NCBI GenBank assembly: GCA_001051155.2
Contig: JYIP02000005.1
Span: 4,402,001 to 4,466,000, forward strand
Source of the DNA: Chrysoporthe austroafricana
Taxonomy: Eukaryota; Ascomycota; Sordariomycetes; Diaporthales; Cryphonectriaceae
Direction of reading: 5' to 3'
Length of the DNA: 64,000 bases
The notes under the pieces were generated by a model. It was not told the DNA's origin. It made no database searches and was given only the letters and a program-made list of their open reading frames with translations. Made by a program: the position numbers and the translations under genes. Shown here in pieces: positions 53,601 to 64,000 of this stretch (positions are counted from its first letter, which is position 1; each line of letters begins with the position of its first letter).

Positions 53601-55347
53601 AACAACACCGAACGGTTATCGTGACCCCATTCTGGATGAAGCTGCCTTCCAGCTAGTAGACTCTCCAGAGTGGCACACACGGGACTATGAGTACCGGCAG
53701 CCGCAGCCACCGCCTCAGCCGCAGCAGCAGCAGCAGCAGCTACCGCCAAGGCAGCGTCAGGGAACAATGCGGAGTGAAGCCAGCAGCAATTATGACGATA
53801 CAGTCTCGACAGCTAGTCCGGACTACGCCAGCACGCGAAGATCTAGCGAGACTCAAGAGTCGGTGGAACGGCCCCGCGCAGGCGTCTTGAGGACAGTGGG
53901 AGACGCGGCCTCCTCGGATTCAGGCTCGCAAATCGAAATGCCTGACATCAACTTCGGCCCGACACTCAACCTTGCGCATGCACCGCGGAATATCAATCGT
54001 GGGCCTTGGGTCCCGCCCAACCCACCTTCTGCACAGTCCCCGAGGCCGTATTCCCCAGGAGGTCCGCGCAAGACGCCCACACTCACGACCGCCCCTGCAA
54101 ACATCACGCCCAGCTCAGCCGAGATCGGTCACTTCCGGTCGGATTCTGAAGACACTCTCAAACGCAGGAGTGTTGCTTGGCAGCCTGGCGTGGCCGTGGG
54201 CGGCGGCGCCGGCCAGACTGCAATGTCGCCTGAGGAATTTGTGCACCAGAGGGCGGCTGCGGCAGCTTCGACTCCGCAATACGCCCATCAACGCACCCCT
54301 TCGGGCAACACACTGGCGCAGATGGCGTCGCCGCCGCTGAAGCGGAGTGGAAGCCAAGATCACCTGGGCAACCGGCACTCTAGGTCGAGCAGCGCGGACC
54401 TCCTCAAGCGTCGCAACTCTCAGGACTCAAGCTATGTGCTCGGTGCTAACGGGACAGGGGCTGTCAGCTCACACCTCACAGCCCGGGAGCAGGAGCATGT
54501 TGCGAGAGCGACGGGTACGCCGTTGATCAATATCGCAACGAACAGCCAAGCCGGATTTCAGCCTGGACTGGTCGGGGCGATAGATGCGCGCGAGAGAGAA
54601 AAGGCACAGATGAAGCAGGGCTACAACTCTCAGACGGTGCAGAATGCCATCAACCAGAGGCAGCAACAACACCAATACGCTCAGCAGCAGCAGCAGTACG
54701 CCCAGCAACAGATGTACGGTGCTGCTGCGAACATGAGCCTGGGGAATCTCAACAATACAGGCATGGCCATGAGCCCGGGAGCGCCGTCGATGTACGGCGG
54801 TGGTATGGGAATGCAGAACATGGGCCGCGGTGGTGGATATCCTGCCCCAGGTCCGCCCCGCTCTGCTACTCTCTCTCCTCCTCCGGTCGGCATGAGCAAC
54901 ATTGGGCCGATGAACCCGATGGGACCTCGGGCGCAGAGCCCTGGGCCGAGATTCATGAGTCCCCCGCCGATGCAAGGACCTGGGCAGTACCCCCAGAGTC
55001 CCGGGTTTGCTCCATCTATGCAGATGCCTATGCGGATGCAGAGTCCAGGCCCAGGAGCTCCCATGCGGATGGGTAGCCCGGGCCCTGGCGCCGGGCCCAT
55101 GCGGATGGCATCCCCAGGTCCCGGGCCCGGGCCGATGAGGATGGCATCGCCTGGTCCTGGGACAGGACCGATGAGAATGGCGTCTCCGGGCCCCGGTCGA
55201 ATGGCATCTCCCGGCCCTGGGCAGGGATTCAACAGGCAGATGACGCTACCGCCTCCGGGTCAATATGCCCCTATGCAGCCTGGCACGCCTGGGACCCCCG
55301 GGACACCACGCGCGCCCATGGCCCCTTACCATGGGCAGGCTTTCTAA
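50657..55347 (+). CDS. CAF120/SKG3-like PH-domain protein
   Basis: Three exons (50657-51026, 51083-51240, 51340-55347) give 1511 residues. Intron 1 completes the segment HGRPNPDRTWTECFAQLVG and intron 2 joins SIKM to IESLPTRSNNEQ. The N-terminal 100 residues are Ser/Pro-rich, followed by PELQPIFTFLNSHSNKLYQEGYFLK, a PH domain (TWTECFAQLVGTVLSLWDAAE ... NRYLLHFNSHHSLLQWTAGI), and a conserved second domain (WVRVRFGAGVPWRRCWCVISP, GDIKFYDTKK, AFSCYAIYPQAKSLIDAST). In yeast, Caf120 and Skg3 are the counterparts, associated with CCR4-NOT or the bud neck. The C-terminal 1000 residues are disordered, with polyQ tracts and a tandem PMRMASPGPG-type repeat near the end. The domains are clear; the cellular role in this fungus is inferred. 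Confidence 0.88.
53707..53742 (+). repeat. PolyQ-encoding CAG tract
   Basis: An in-frame CAG run within a Pro/Gln stretch of the PH-domain protein. A second Gln-rich tract lies at about 54655-54715. Confidence 0.75.
55030..55225 (+). repeat. Coding minisatellite, PMRMASPGPG-type units
   Basis: Five or six imperfect units of about 30-36 bp encode repeated [PR]MRM[AG]SPGPG motifs at the C-terminus of the PH-domain protein. The coding period and stable frame suggest expansion by slippage or recombination. Confidence 0.85.
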
Positions 55348-56901
55348 AAAGGGAAAGACATGATTTGGTTTCATTGCCGCCTCGTTTGCGAAAGTTGTGT
55401 ACGGGATTGATGAGAGATTGTCTCAGCTCTTTGCGGGAGAGTGGTGTGGTGTATTTGACTATAACTGAAAACCGGGCCTCAGCATTTGGGAAGCGATGAG
55501 CATTTAGCATAGCATGCGTGCATGGTTTGGAGTGGCCTTTGTATACGGGACAATTCTACATTTTGTTTTCCGCCCGTCCTCTTGAGTTCACCTGCCTCTG
55601 GCTGCCTGTAATGTATTCTCCCCCAGACAGTCCTCCGGAGCTCAGAATCCGAGTGCCTTGTAAGTCCACCTGCGTACCCTGCCGACCCTTTCTCACCGCT
55701 ACCGCTACCTAGATCGCATTCTTATCCACGGTCTCGCTCCCCCGCTCGGGAACTATCAGCTGGAGATACCGCGTCAACTCGATCTGGCCCTGACAAGCCG
55801 TGCCAGTCGCACGCATCGTTTACGAAAGTCCGAGGTGGAGCTCGCTCTTGTGCAGACGCATGTTGTGTGCGGATGACGGCAGTGGGCATGCATAGTGACG
55901 AGTGAGCGACACGTTTGGGGGAAGGAAAGTGTGTTACACAACGTTCGGCCCGTTCAAGGGGCATTCGACCACCCAATGAGCCGGGGTAGGCGTCCACTGA
56001 ACCAGCTTTAAGGACCGGCTTCGTCAGCATTATATCGGCCGTCTCTCGCGCCGAGATTTGGCCGAGTCCTGGCGATGCGTATACCAAACCGCACTGGGCT
56101 TCGGAGACGCGCTCCCCCTCAGAGCCGCGATGCTCTTCTGTCGACCGCAGCTGGGCCTCACCGCTTGCTCGACCTTCCGACGGCAGCGCGGATGATCCTC
56201 GACGCAGAGTCTTGTCGTCAGGTCATCACAGCCGAGGCGTACCACCTTGCCACAACATGCCGCTGGGTCTCGAGGCTATACGGCACAGCGTCACTTGTTG
56301 GAGCCATCGTCGTCCTTTCAACTGTGATCCACCACCTGCTCCTTCTGTCCATTGCTGATGAAGCGAGACACATGATAAGGATCTGACCTATCACCCTCCC
56401 ACCTGGTCATGTCCTTTAGCGTCGTTTAGAGAGGCGCTCGTAAGCTTCGATAGATCAGACCAAGCCTTATTTTGACCTGCAAGCAGGGCCCTTGAGCCCC
56501 TCGGGCTGCAGGAAAAGGATTTCCCATCATGCTTTTGCTGGCGCGGAAGGGCGGCTTGAGGGATTGTCACACTGGCTGGGTTATCCTGCATAAGGGGCAG
56601 GCCTAGAGCGTGTGTTGGCGCGCCTCATCGAGTGAGAGGACGGCGACTAGGCAGTACTATCACGGAGGATTAGTAGCTCCATTCCTCTTCACCAGGCGGG
56701 GAAAGGAAGACTGAGACTGAGGATATAAAGCAGGCGGTTCATTGAGCAATACTTGCCTCCTCTCTTCTAAGCCTCATAACGCCCCGTCCGTCCTCGTCCT
56801 CCTCCCACTGGACTGCAAGGACTCGGCAACGTTGAATCAGTACAGCCAATTTGGTCATACTCTTCTGTGTCGGCTGAATACAGCCAATAAGTCGACGAAC
56901 C
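55348..56901. other. Intergenic with TATA box for the P450 gene
   Basis: 1.55 kb. TATAAA at 56724-56729 lies about 175 bp before the P450 ATG. No other gene was supported; short frames here lack domain character. Confidence 0.5.
56724..56729 (+). promoter_or_regulatory. TATA box of the P450 gene
   Basis: TATAAA in GAGGATATAAAGCAGG, about 175 bp before the P450 start codon. Confidence 0.5.
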
Positions 56902-59900
56902 ATGGCGTGTCCCTACCATGTCGAGCCCAACCTCAAGCAGGACACCGCCGTCGTAGAGCCCACCATCGACGGGCCCGGGGAGCCCATCCCGCAGCCCCCC
57001 GAGCGCTGGCTGATAGGCAACGCCGGGGAGATCGACCCCAGCTTTTTCATGTCCAACATCTAGCGCCTGGCGGACATCTACGGCCCCATCTTCAAGCTGA
57101 AGCTGTTCAGCAGGACCATGATCATCGTGTCCAGCCGGGAGCTCGCCAACGAGATCTGCGACGACTCGCGCTTCGAGAAGTATGCCACCGGCAACCTCAC
57201 AACGCTGCGGGCACTGGTCGGGTCGGGGTTGTTCTCAGCCTACTCGGATGAGCATGTACGACCGGTCTTCCACCTCGTGTATTTGTGATATCCTGGTCTG
57301 TTGTTGTTCGTGCTGCTAATGGACGTTGTCGTACCGCTAGGAGTGGTTCGTGGCTCACAGGGTCCTGGTGCCCGCTATGGGTCCCATCGCCGTACGGCGC
57401 ATGTTCGACCGTACGTAGCTCTTCTCGATAGCTGCCCCGTGCTGCCTCCGCGAGAAGCCTCAAGGGACGCAGCACCTTAGGCCCCGAAGTCGGATTCTAA
57501 CAGGATTCAGAAATGGTCGACTGTGTCTCCCAGATGATCCTGAAGTGGGTGAGTGATCGAGAGCTAAACTCTACCTCTGAAGACCGTCGCTCAGCACCGT
57601 GGCGCACAGGACCGCCTGGGGCCGGACCACGAGATCCTGGGCCCGGACGACTTCTCGCGGCTGACCTACGAGGTGATCGGCCTCACGACGATGAACCACC
57701 GCTTCAACTGCTTCTACACCGAGGCCATGCCCCAGTTCTGCGTGGCCATGGCCGACGCCCTGATCGAGGCGGGCCGGATGACGAACCGGATGGCCCTCGA
57801 GAACAGGCTCCGGGTGTTCTCCCGCCGCAAGTTCCAGGAGGACGTGGACTACATGAAGAGCGTGGCCGACCAGATCATCGCGGATAGGAAGGCGAACCCC
57901 CGGCCGGAGCTGCAGGACCTGCTGAACGTCATGATCCACGGGAAGGACCCCGTGTCTGGGGAGCAGATGTAAGCCGCAGAGGGTTTCTTCGTGCTGGACT
58001 ACCTATACCTGAGCTGGATCCTCGAGCGAGGCACTCCGGGCAAAGCCTTTACCAACTTCGTCTAAAAACACCGACTAAGGGTTCTGTCCTTTACAAACCT
58101 TTGAAAACACTGGTCGAGGTTCTCTAATGTCTTATTTCACCTCTCCGCTGGTTGTTCAGACAGCCTCAAACCACCTCTCTACTTGAAAACGCCCATCTAA
58201 AGAGGGGATACACATTTCTAACGTTTGATAGGTCTGATGACCTGATTCAGAGTGAGCTTCTCACTTTTCTGGTGAGTGCCCTCTGTCTGATGACCAGGTA
58301 GACAGCATGAAGGTGCTTATCTAATTCGTGGTTGGCCAGATTGCCGGACATGAAACGACAAGCGGAACGTTGAATTTTATGAGTAAGAAACTCCTCGGCC
58401 CTATCCTCTAATCTCTATCCTGTCAGTCACTATTGGGCTCAAATATTGAAAGCTGAAATATGTAGTGCTCAACCTCCTTCAGCATCCACATGTGATGCAA
58501 AAATGCCAGCAAGAGGTAGATGAAGTCCTTGGAGACCGTGTACTCGAACTCGAACATCTCAACAAGTTCACTTACGTATGGGCCACTCTGCGGGAGACGT
58601 TACGATACCTTGGCCCCATCGGGGGCTTCCAGCGACATAGCAAGCGGGAGACGGTCCTTGGTGGGAAATATCGAATTCATCCGGACGAGGTCATCCTGTT
58701 AAATATCAAAGGACTCCACCACGATCCAGCCGTCTACGGCCCAGACGCGGACGTGTTTCGGCCAGAACGCTTCCTAGACGGCGGGTGGGAGAAGCTGCCG
58801 CCGAACGCATGGAAGCCCTTTGGCACTGGCGCTCGTGGGTGCCCAGGGCGGTCCATCTCCGAGCAAGAGATGATCATCTGCTTGGCCCTGATGCTCCAGC
58901 GGTTCAACTTCGAGCTGGCTGACCCGAGCTATAAGCTTCAGCTGAAGGCGACACTCACCATGAAGCCTGATAATTTCAAGTTCAAGGCCCGCCGACGACC
59001 AGACAAGGACCGGGTAGGCAATCCGATCCTTTCTTGATGCTAGTCCTCCTGCTCTTCATGTGCCTTGGTTGCTAATATCTCGGACGGCAGATGGTTGGAC
59101 TCCCTGGCGGTCCCCATGGTGATAAAGTCTATCCTCCTAGGGGCCAGCCAGAACCCGTGAAGGGCTCTGGATCCAAGGCTGATCCATACCGCTGGCCTAA
59201 AGCCCCTTGCCATCTTTTACGGTGGCAACACCGGCACCTGCAAGGCGTATGCCGACGACGTCCAAACCTCTGCGCCCAACTTCGGCTTTGATGTTCCAGA
59301 AGGCGTCCGCAGCCTCGACGAGGCGGTCGAGCACCTCCCCACTGACAAGCCCGTGCTGCTCTTCACGGCCTCGTTCGAGGGCCAGCCGGCAGACAATGCC
59401 AAACTCTTCGTCGCGTGGCTGGAGGGCCTCGCGAAGACTGGCAAGAGTGACGCGCTCAAGGGTGTGAGCTTCGCGCTCCTCGGCGCCGGCAATAAGGACT
59501 GGGCGAGCACGTTCCACCGCATTCCTAAGCTCGTCGACGAGCTATTGGGAAAGCTCGGGGCCACGCGCATCCTGCCCCTCGGCCTAGTCGACGTTAGCGA
59601 GGACGTGCTTGGGCCTTACGAGGCCTGGAAGGCCAGCTTGTTCCCCGTCATTCGGGAGCTCAGCGGAGCTACGTCTGAAATCAAGACAGAGGAGCTCAGG
59701 GTAGAAGTCGTCCATCCTGAAACACCAAGCAAGCTCGCCGGCGAGGAAATGGAATGTGGATTGGTACTGGTTAATAGGGAAATCGTGAAGAGGGGCGTTG
59801 GGCCCCAAAAGAAGCATATGGAAGTGCTCCTGCCCCCAGGGAAAAGGTATCGAAGCGGCGACTATCTGGTTGTCTTACCTCTTAATCACCGGGAGAACAT

Positions 59901-61072
59901 ACGCCGTGTCATGAATCGGTTCGGCCTTGCTGCCCACGACCTGTTGGCAGTATCAGGAACCAACAAGGAGTACTTGACGGCACAGGTATGTCGTGACACT
60001 TTCCCAGAAGCTTTCGCGTTACGGCCATCGCGTGTTAACGACGGATTTCTCACCGCAGGAGGGTGGCTACATCACGGCGATCGAGCTCTTCGGTGCGCGC
60101 GTCGAGCTTGCCACGCCAGCATCTCAGCGTCAGGTGGCTGCGTTGGCGGAGAAGCTGCCCGATGACGAAGGGCTGAAGGCTCTCGCTTCGAGTGAGGCCA
60201 CTTACCGCAGTGAGGTCCTAGAGAAGCGTGCGCCTGTTCTCGACCTCCTCGAGGACTTCCCGGAGTGCAAGCTCTCCCTCGCGGAGTATATGTCTACGCT
60301 GCAGCCACTTGCCCCAAGGCAATACTCAATCTCCTCGTCGCCCTTGGCCTATCCTCCCGTATCCAATCCTGGAGCGTTCACCAACTCTGAAACAACAGAC
60401 AGCGCAGACGACGATAGCAGCACATCTCTGACCTGCTCTATCACCTACGATGTCTTCGACGGAGCGCCGGCGCTGTCCGGCAATGGGCGAGTCTTCCACG
60501 GCGTCTCCAGCACCTATCTCGCTAACCTGCCCGCCGGGTCGCTCCTGCGCTGCACCGTCCGCTCCACGAACGCCAAGTTCCGCCTGCCTCACGACCCCAA
60601 GACGCCCGTCATCATGATCGCCGCGGGCACCGGCCTCGCGCCCATGCGCGGCTTCATCCAGGAGCGGGCGGCCATTGCGGACGCCCGCGGGCCGGACGCG
60701 CTGGGCCCGGCGATCCTCTTCTACGGCTGCCGGGACTACGAGGAGGACTTCGTCTACCGCGACGAGCTCCTGGCGTGGGAAGCGGCGGGCGCCGTGCAGG
60801 TCCGGCCGGCGTTCTCGCGGGCCGCGCCCGCCGGGCGCGCGACGGCGCGCGTGGACGAGGCGCTCTGGGCGAGCCGGGAGGAGCTGAAGGGCTTGTTCCG
60901 GGGCGGCGCCCGGATCCTCGTCTGCGGCAGCGCGAGCAGGCTGGGCCGGAGCACGCACGACGTGTGCGTCCGCGTCTACCGGGAGGCGCACCCCGAGGTG
61001 TCGGCTGAGGAGGCAGAGGCGTGGCTGCTCAGGCAGAAGGAGGACCGGTATCTCAGCGATGTGTTTGGCTGA
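56902..61072 (+). pseudogene. CYP505-type cytochrome P450/P450-reductase fusion with premature stop
   Basis: Ten exons can be joined in frame: 56902-57255, 57341-57410, 57511-57548, 57595-57968, 58232-58271, 58340-58382, 58466-59013, 59091-59156, 59203-59985 and 60059-61072. Together they make 1110 codons, the normal length for a self-sufficient fatty-acid hydroxylase of the P450foxy family. The heme domain shows the I-helix AGHETTSG, ExxR in TLRETLRY and the heme-Cys loop FGTGARGCPGR. The FMN domain begins LAIFYGGNTGTCKAYA, followed by FAD and NADPH parts (PRQYSISSSP, MIAAGTGLAPMRGF) and the end RYLSDVFG. The only clear lesion is an in-frame TAG at 57061-57063 (codon 54), inside the conserved segment before RLADIYGPIF, where a Gln or Lys codon is expected. 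Reading frame, splice sites and active-site residues are otherwise intact, so it is a recent pseudogene, a natural null allele or an assembly error. Confidence 0.8.
57061..57063 (+). other. Premature TAG in the CYP505 gene
   Basis: In-frame stop at codon 54 of the P450. A single C-to-T change from CAG would produce it. No splice site removes it without losing conserved residues. Confidence 0.85.
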
Positions 61073-64000
61073 GGGGGGACAGGGCGGGTGGGGGGCTGAA
61101 GCCTCGCTAGGGCGTTCGGACGTGGCATTTCCATCGGCCAACCGCTGGCTCCTCGAGGCGTTTTAGCTGGGGATCGTCGCTCGTTATGACCCGGGACTAG
61201 CTGCGTATGCTGCATGCTGCATGCTGCATCGCCTCACCTTCATTTCACGTCACTCTTCCGTGTCCACCGCGGTTCAGACTCCCGAGACGCTTATGTGATG
61301 AATCTCGATGGGTTGCCGTCATCGGACGGAATTCCTCACTGATGTCTGTCGTCCCTAATACGCACCTGAGTATCCGTAGCCCGTAAGAGGGAGCACTCGG
61401 CTCGATTGCCCTATACGAGAGGGCTATCCTTCTTTCAGGGTGCCGTCCCACAGAAAGTTGTTGCACTGCCGATAAGAAACGATGCACTGCTGATCTTTCT
61501 CAAGCATGGCGCCTTTTGTTCCGTGATAGTGCGTCTTCTTCGTTTTGACACTAGATATCAGTCCCGGTTTCCTATCGCCAACACGCGCTGCCAGACAGAT
61601 AAGCTAAATGATCTGACGTCGGACGAGACTGCATCGGTCTAAGGAGCCTGCACGTCTAAGAGGCTAGCATATTTCTAGCCTGGGCCCCGGGAAACGACTA
61701 TTCAGCTGTCGTACCTAGACGCCGCGAATGCGAGCGGGCGCCAAAAATTGTTCTTGATCCTCTGGCGGTATTTCTCGCGTGCAGACGTACTACAGAGCTA
61801 AGGGCGTCAACGCTGTCCCAGGAGCACGATGTCTTGCGGGGTGTCTCATCTCGTGTGGGCTCTGCTTCTTTCCCTGATTTTTTTTTCTTTTTTAAATTTT
61901 TGAATTTTTTCCCTTCCCTTTCTCTCCCCCCACTCGGAGGCAGTCGTCGCGAAATGAAACCTGCTTGTCTATCGTGGCTTGTTTCTGCCGCAGCTGTGGA
62001 TCTGGCAGCTGTCGAACCACCCCGTTTACAAACAAGCCCAGGCAGCAGCCCAGCGTCTCACGACCGGCGGCGTGGGACGTCTGGGAGGGTCATGACTCGA
62101 CCGAGTATTTCTCAGCCTCATCCGGACCCGGGGGAGCCCAATGGGCGCGCGAAATGAGAGGGGAGCACCCGTCACGAAAGGCGCAGATAGCGCCTCGTCT
62201 GTGCTCAGATAGACTCCCTCCTGTTGCGGGTCGGCTGAAAGATGGAGAGCGCGGAAGGGTGCCGTAGTACAAGGCAGGTTACGAGAGAGGGCGCATGCCG
62301 AGACGCGCTCTCGCACTCGTCCTGGAGGCCGTGGGTCCCTGCCAGTGCCTGCGTGTAGCTTCCTCACATGGGAAACCCAATGGCTTGAACCATGTTGATG
62401 ATGCAGCTGGTTTCCCTAGCCTCGAGGCCGCCCCCACCCTCCCCGCCGGGGGACCCGCCAAGACCCTGCGTGTCAGAGTGTACGTAAGTAGTACTATCCT
62501 TACCCTGATCTTGGACGAGCCTGCGCGTGCCGTAAATCCGCTAGACCGCTCGCGCGCCTGGGTGGTACGGTGCGGTGGGTGCGGTGGGTGCGGTGCGTGC
62601 GATGCGGTACGGCAGGTCGACCGCGCAGGCAGGCCGTGCCGGGAGCTCTGTGCACGGGCGACACCGCCGCCACGTACGAGGGCCATGTGGTGCGCCCTGT
62701 GCCGTGGCAGTCAGTGGGGTGGAGGAGGGGGGGGCCATCGTCGGTTCGCCCTGCCCTGGCGGAGCCTCCCTGAAATGTCTCAAGGAGGAACCGGCTCGAG
62801 TGGTTCTCGAAGGCCTTCCCGCCCTGTCGGTAACCTGGAAAGCCCATACGGCTGGCGATGGCGATTCTCGGAGATTCCCAGAGAAATTGGCGAGGGCGCA
62901 CGGATCGGGGTCTGGCAGGCTGGCGTTGTTGGGCCCCAACAGCCAGCCATGTGGCGAGAGCATGATTGCAGGGTGGTAGTGGTGGGAGTTGGGCAGGCGG
63001 TGGTGATAGCGAGCGGTAGCAGTACAGCGGTAGTAGTACCACAGTAGTGGTTGGTGAGTTAGTTGATCGGATCTGCGGAGACTTCGCATCCGCCGTCCAG
63101 CAGACAAAATCTAACCTCCCCCCCCCAGCCCCCCCAACCTGCCCCCCAACCTTCGCCCCCAACTCGAAACGCCTTGCCCAGTGTGTGCTGTGTGCTGTGG
63201 GTGCTCGTGCTCAGGGCCCATACTGTGCTCCCATGCCCTGTAGCTGCCCTGCCACCGCCTGTGTCATCCTCTGAATCCAACCAATTCATACAGACCTGGG
63301 CCTGTTTATTTCTGGCCCAGCACACACCTCCCCCCGAGCTGCAGGCCCATGATTGCCTCGACGCCCACCAGGTTGCCGTCCTGAGCCCTCTTGCATGATG
63401 ATGATATGATGCGTGGTGATTCGCCCAGCCAACCTGGAGAGACCCCTGATGTGGCGTCGACGGGGACGGTTTAGGTTTGACGCTTCCCGGAAGACCTGCA
63501 GCCACAAGCAGCGGCTCTGGGGTGTCCCATCAAGGCAGTCTGTCCACAATCAGCTGTCAGAGGACGGCAGAGCACACGGCAGAGCACATGCAGACAGAGC
63601 ACGGCGAGATCTGGTCACGCTTGGGGGAGCACGGGCAGGGGTCCTGTCGTCCTGCCACCCAGCCTGCGCGCCCCGTGCTGGCTGCTCGTATGCGCATGCC
63701 GTCCTATGTACTATGTACGTACTATGTATGATGATGCTGGCCTCCAGGTCCTCTCCTATTTGTGCAGAGCCCCCCCCCCCTGATCTGATGAGTGTTTGGA
63801 GTCTGGGTGAGACCCACTCGCACTCGCTGTCGAAGGCGCCTCCGAGAGGGGGAGGCTTAGGCAATCCAATCCCTCTTGTTTCCAAACCTTCTACTATTCT
63901 CCATCGCTCCTCGAGGCCTTCGCCTAGACCTCTCCAGCATCACCTCTCCACATCCTGCCCGACACGAGGCCATCCAGCCTGCCCGTCCTCTCGCTTAGTC
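61073..64000. other. Right-end region without supported gene
   Basis: 2.9 kb with scattered short frames only. It contains a T-rich stretch near 61870-61910, GGTGGGTGCGGTGGGTGCGG-like repeats at 62565-62625, poly-C runs near 63118-63135 and 63773, and GTACTATG-type motifs near 63705-63730. A gene starting beyond 64000 may have its 5' leader here (CT-rich end). Confidence 0.5.
62563..62615 (+). repeat. GGTGCGGTG-type short tandem repeat
   Basis: Consecutive GTGCGGTGGGTGCGGTGGG-like units, G-rich on the forward strand and so a possible G-quadruplex former. Confidence 0.6.

Noticed and set aside
62295..63047. 250-codon forward frame near the right end
   Set aside because: Composition follows G-rich repeats, no domain, and two overlapping reverse frames are equally long.

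Overview
The window is nuclear DNA of a filamentous ascomycete (Pezizomycotina, most likely Sordariomycetes; species not identifiable by eye). The evidence is intron-containing genes with short introns (46 to 262 nt) bounded by GT..AG, mostly with GTRAGT-type donors and CTAAC-like branch sites, GC-rich coding DNA, unlinked housekeeping genes on both strands without operons, and family features typical of filamentous fungi. I rebuilt exon structures by hand; each joined CDS keeps its frame, which is the main check used.

Layout, left to right. 1-1450 (-): 3' truncated proline-rich protein running off the left edge. 4843-5922 (+): ZIP zinc/iron transporter. 6447-6663 (-): a 26-residue, three-exon metallothionein, easily missed because of its size. 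8665-10056 (-): charged nuclear-type hypothetical protein. 11009-12042 (+): peroxisomal MaoC-type enoyl-CoA hydratase 2 with a C-terminal SKL. 12508-14423 (+): tubulin-folding cofactor E. 14796-16352 (+): CCCH zinc-finger protein. 17070-18115 (+): pyridoxal-reductase-like aldo/keto reductase. 18746-20551 (+): SET/MYND protein. 20843-21295 (-): small AT-hook protein. 21943-24168 (+): Rex/Rnh70-type RNA exonuclease. 24455-26341 (-): PEX5. 27271-28300 (-): mitochondrial two-RRM protein whose start codon appears to be assembled across an intron. 28696-30839 (-): dynein intermediate chain. 31408-31923 (+): ATP synthase subunit e. 33481-36179 (+): oligosaccharyltransferase STT3. 37067-39886 (+): protein with two tandem CxxC-x24-CxxC modules. 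40890-41836 (-): UTP23. 42589-43992 (-): PTC7-type PP2C phosphatase. 50657-55347 (+): CAF120/SKG3-like PH-domain protein. 56902-61072 (+): CYP505-type P450/reductase fusion with one premature stop codon.

The genes are mostly core cell biology and do not form an obvious biosynthetic cluster. Two local themes stand out: metal handling (ZIP transporter convergent with a metallothionein) and peroxisomes (a PTS1 enzyme and, 13 kb away, the PTS1 receptor PEX5). About 6.7 kb between the phosphatase and the PH-domain gene, and about 2.9 kb at the right end, contain no gene I can support. They carry simple repeats and a recurrent GTACTATG/CATAGTAC-like motif. No rRNA, tRNA, CRISPR array or intact transposon was recognised. 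The most novel items are the metallothionein, the split AT^G start codon, the tandem CxxC-x24-CxxC protein, the PEX5 lacking standard WxxxF/Y motifs, and the single-lesion CYP505.
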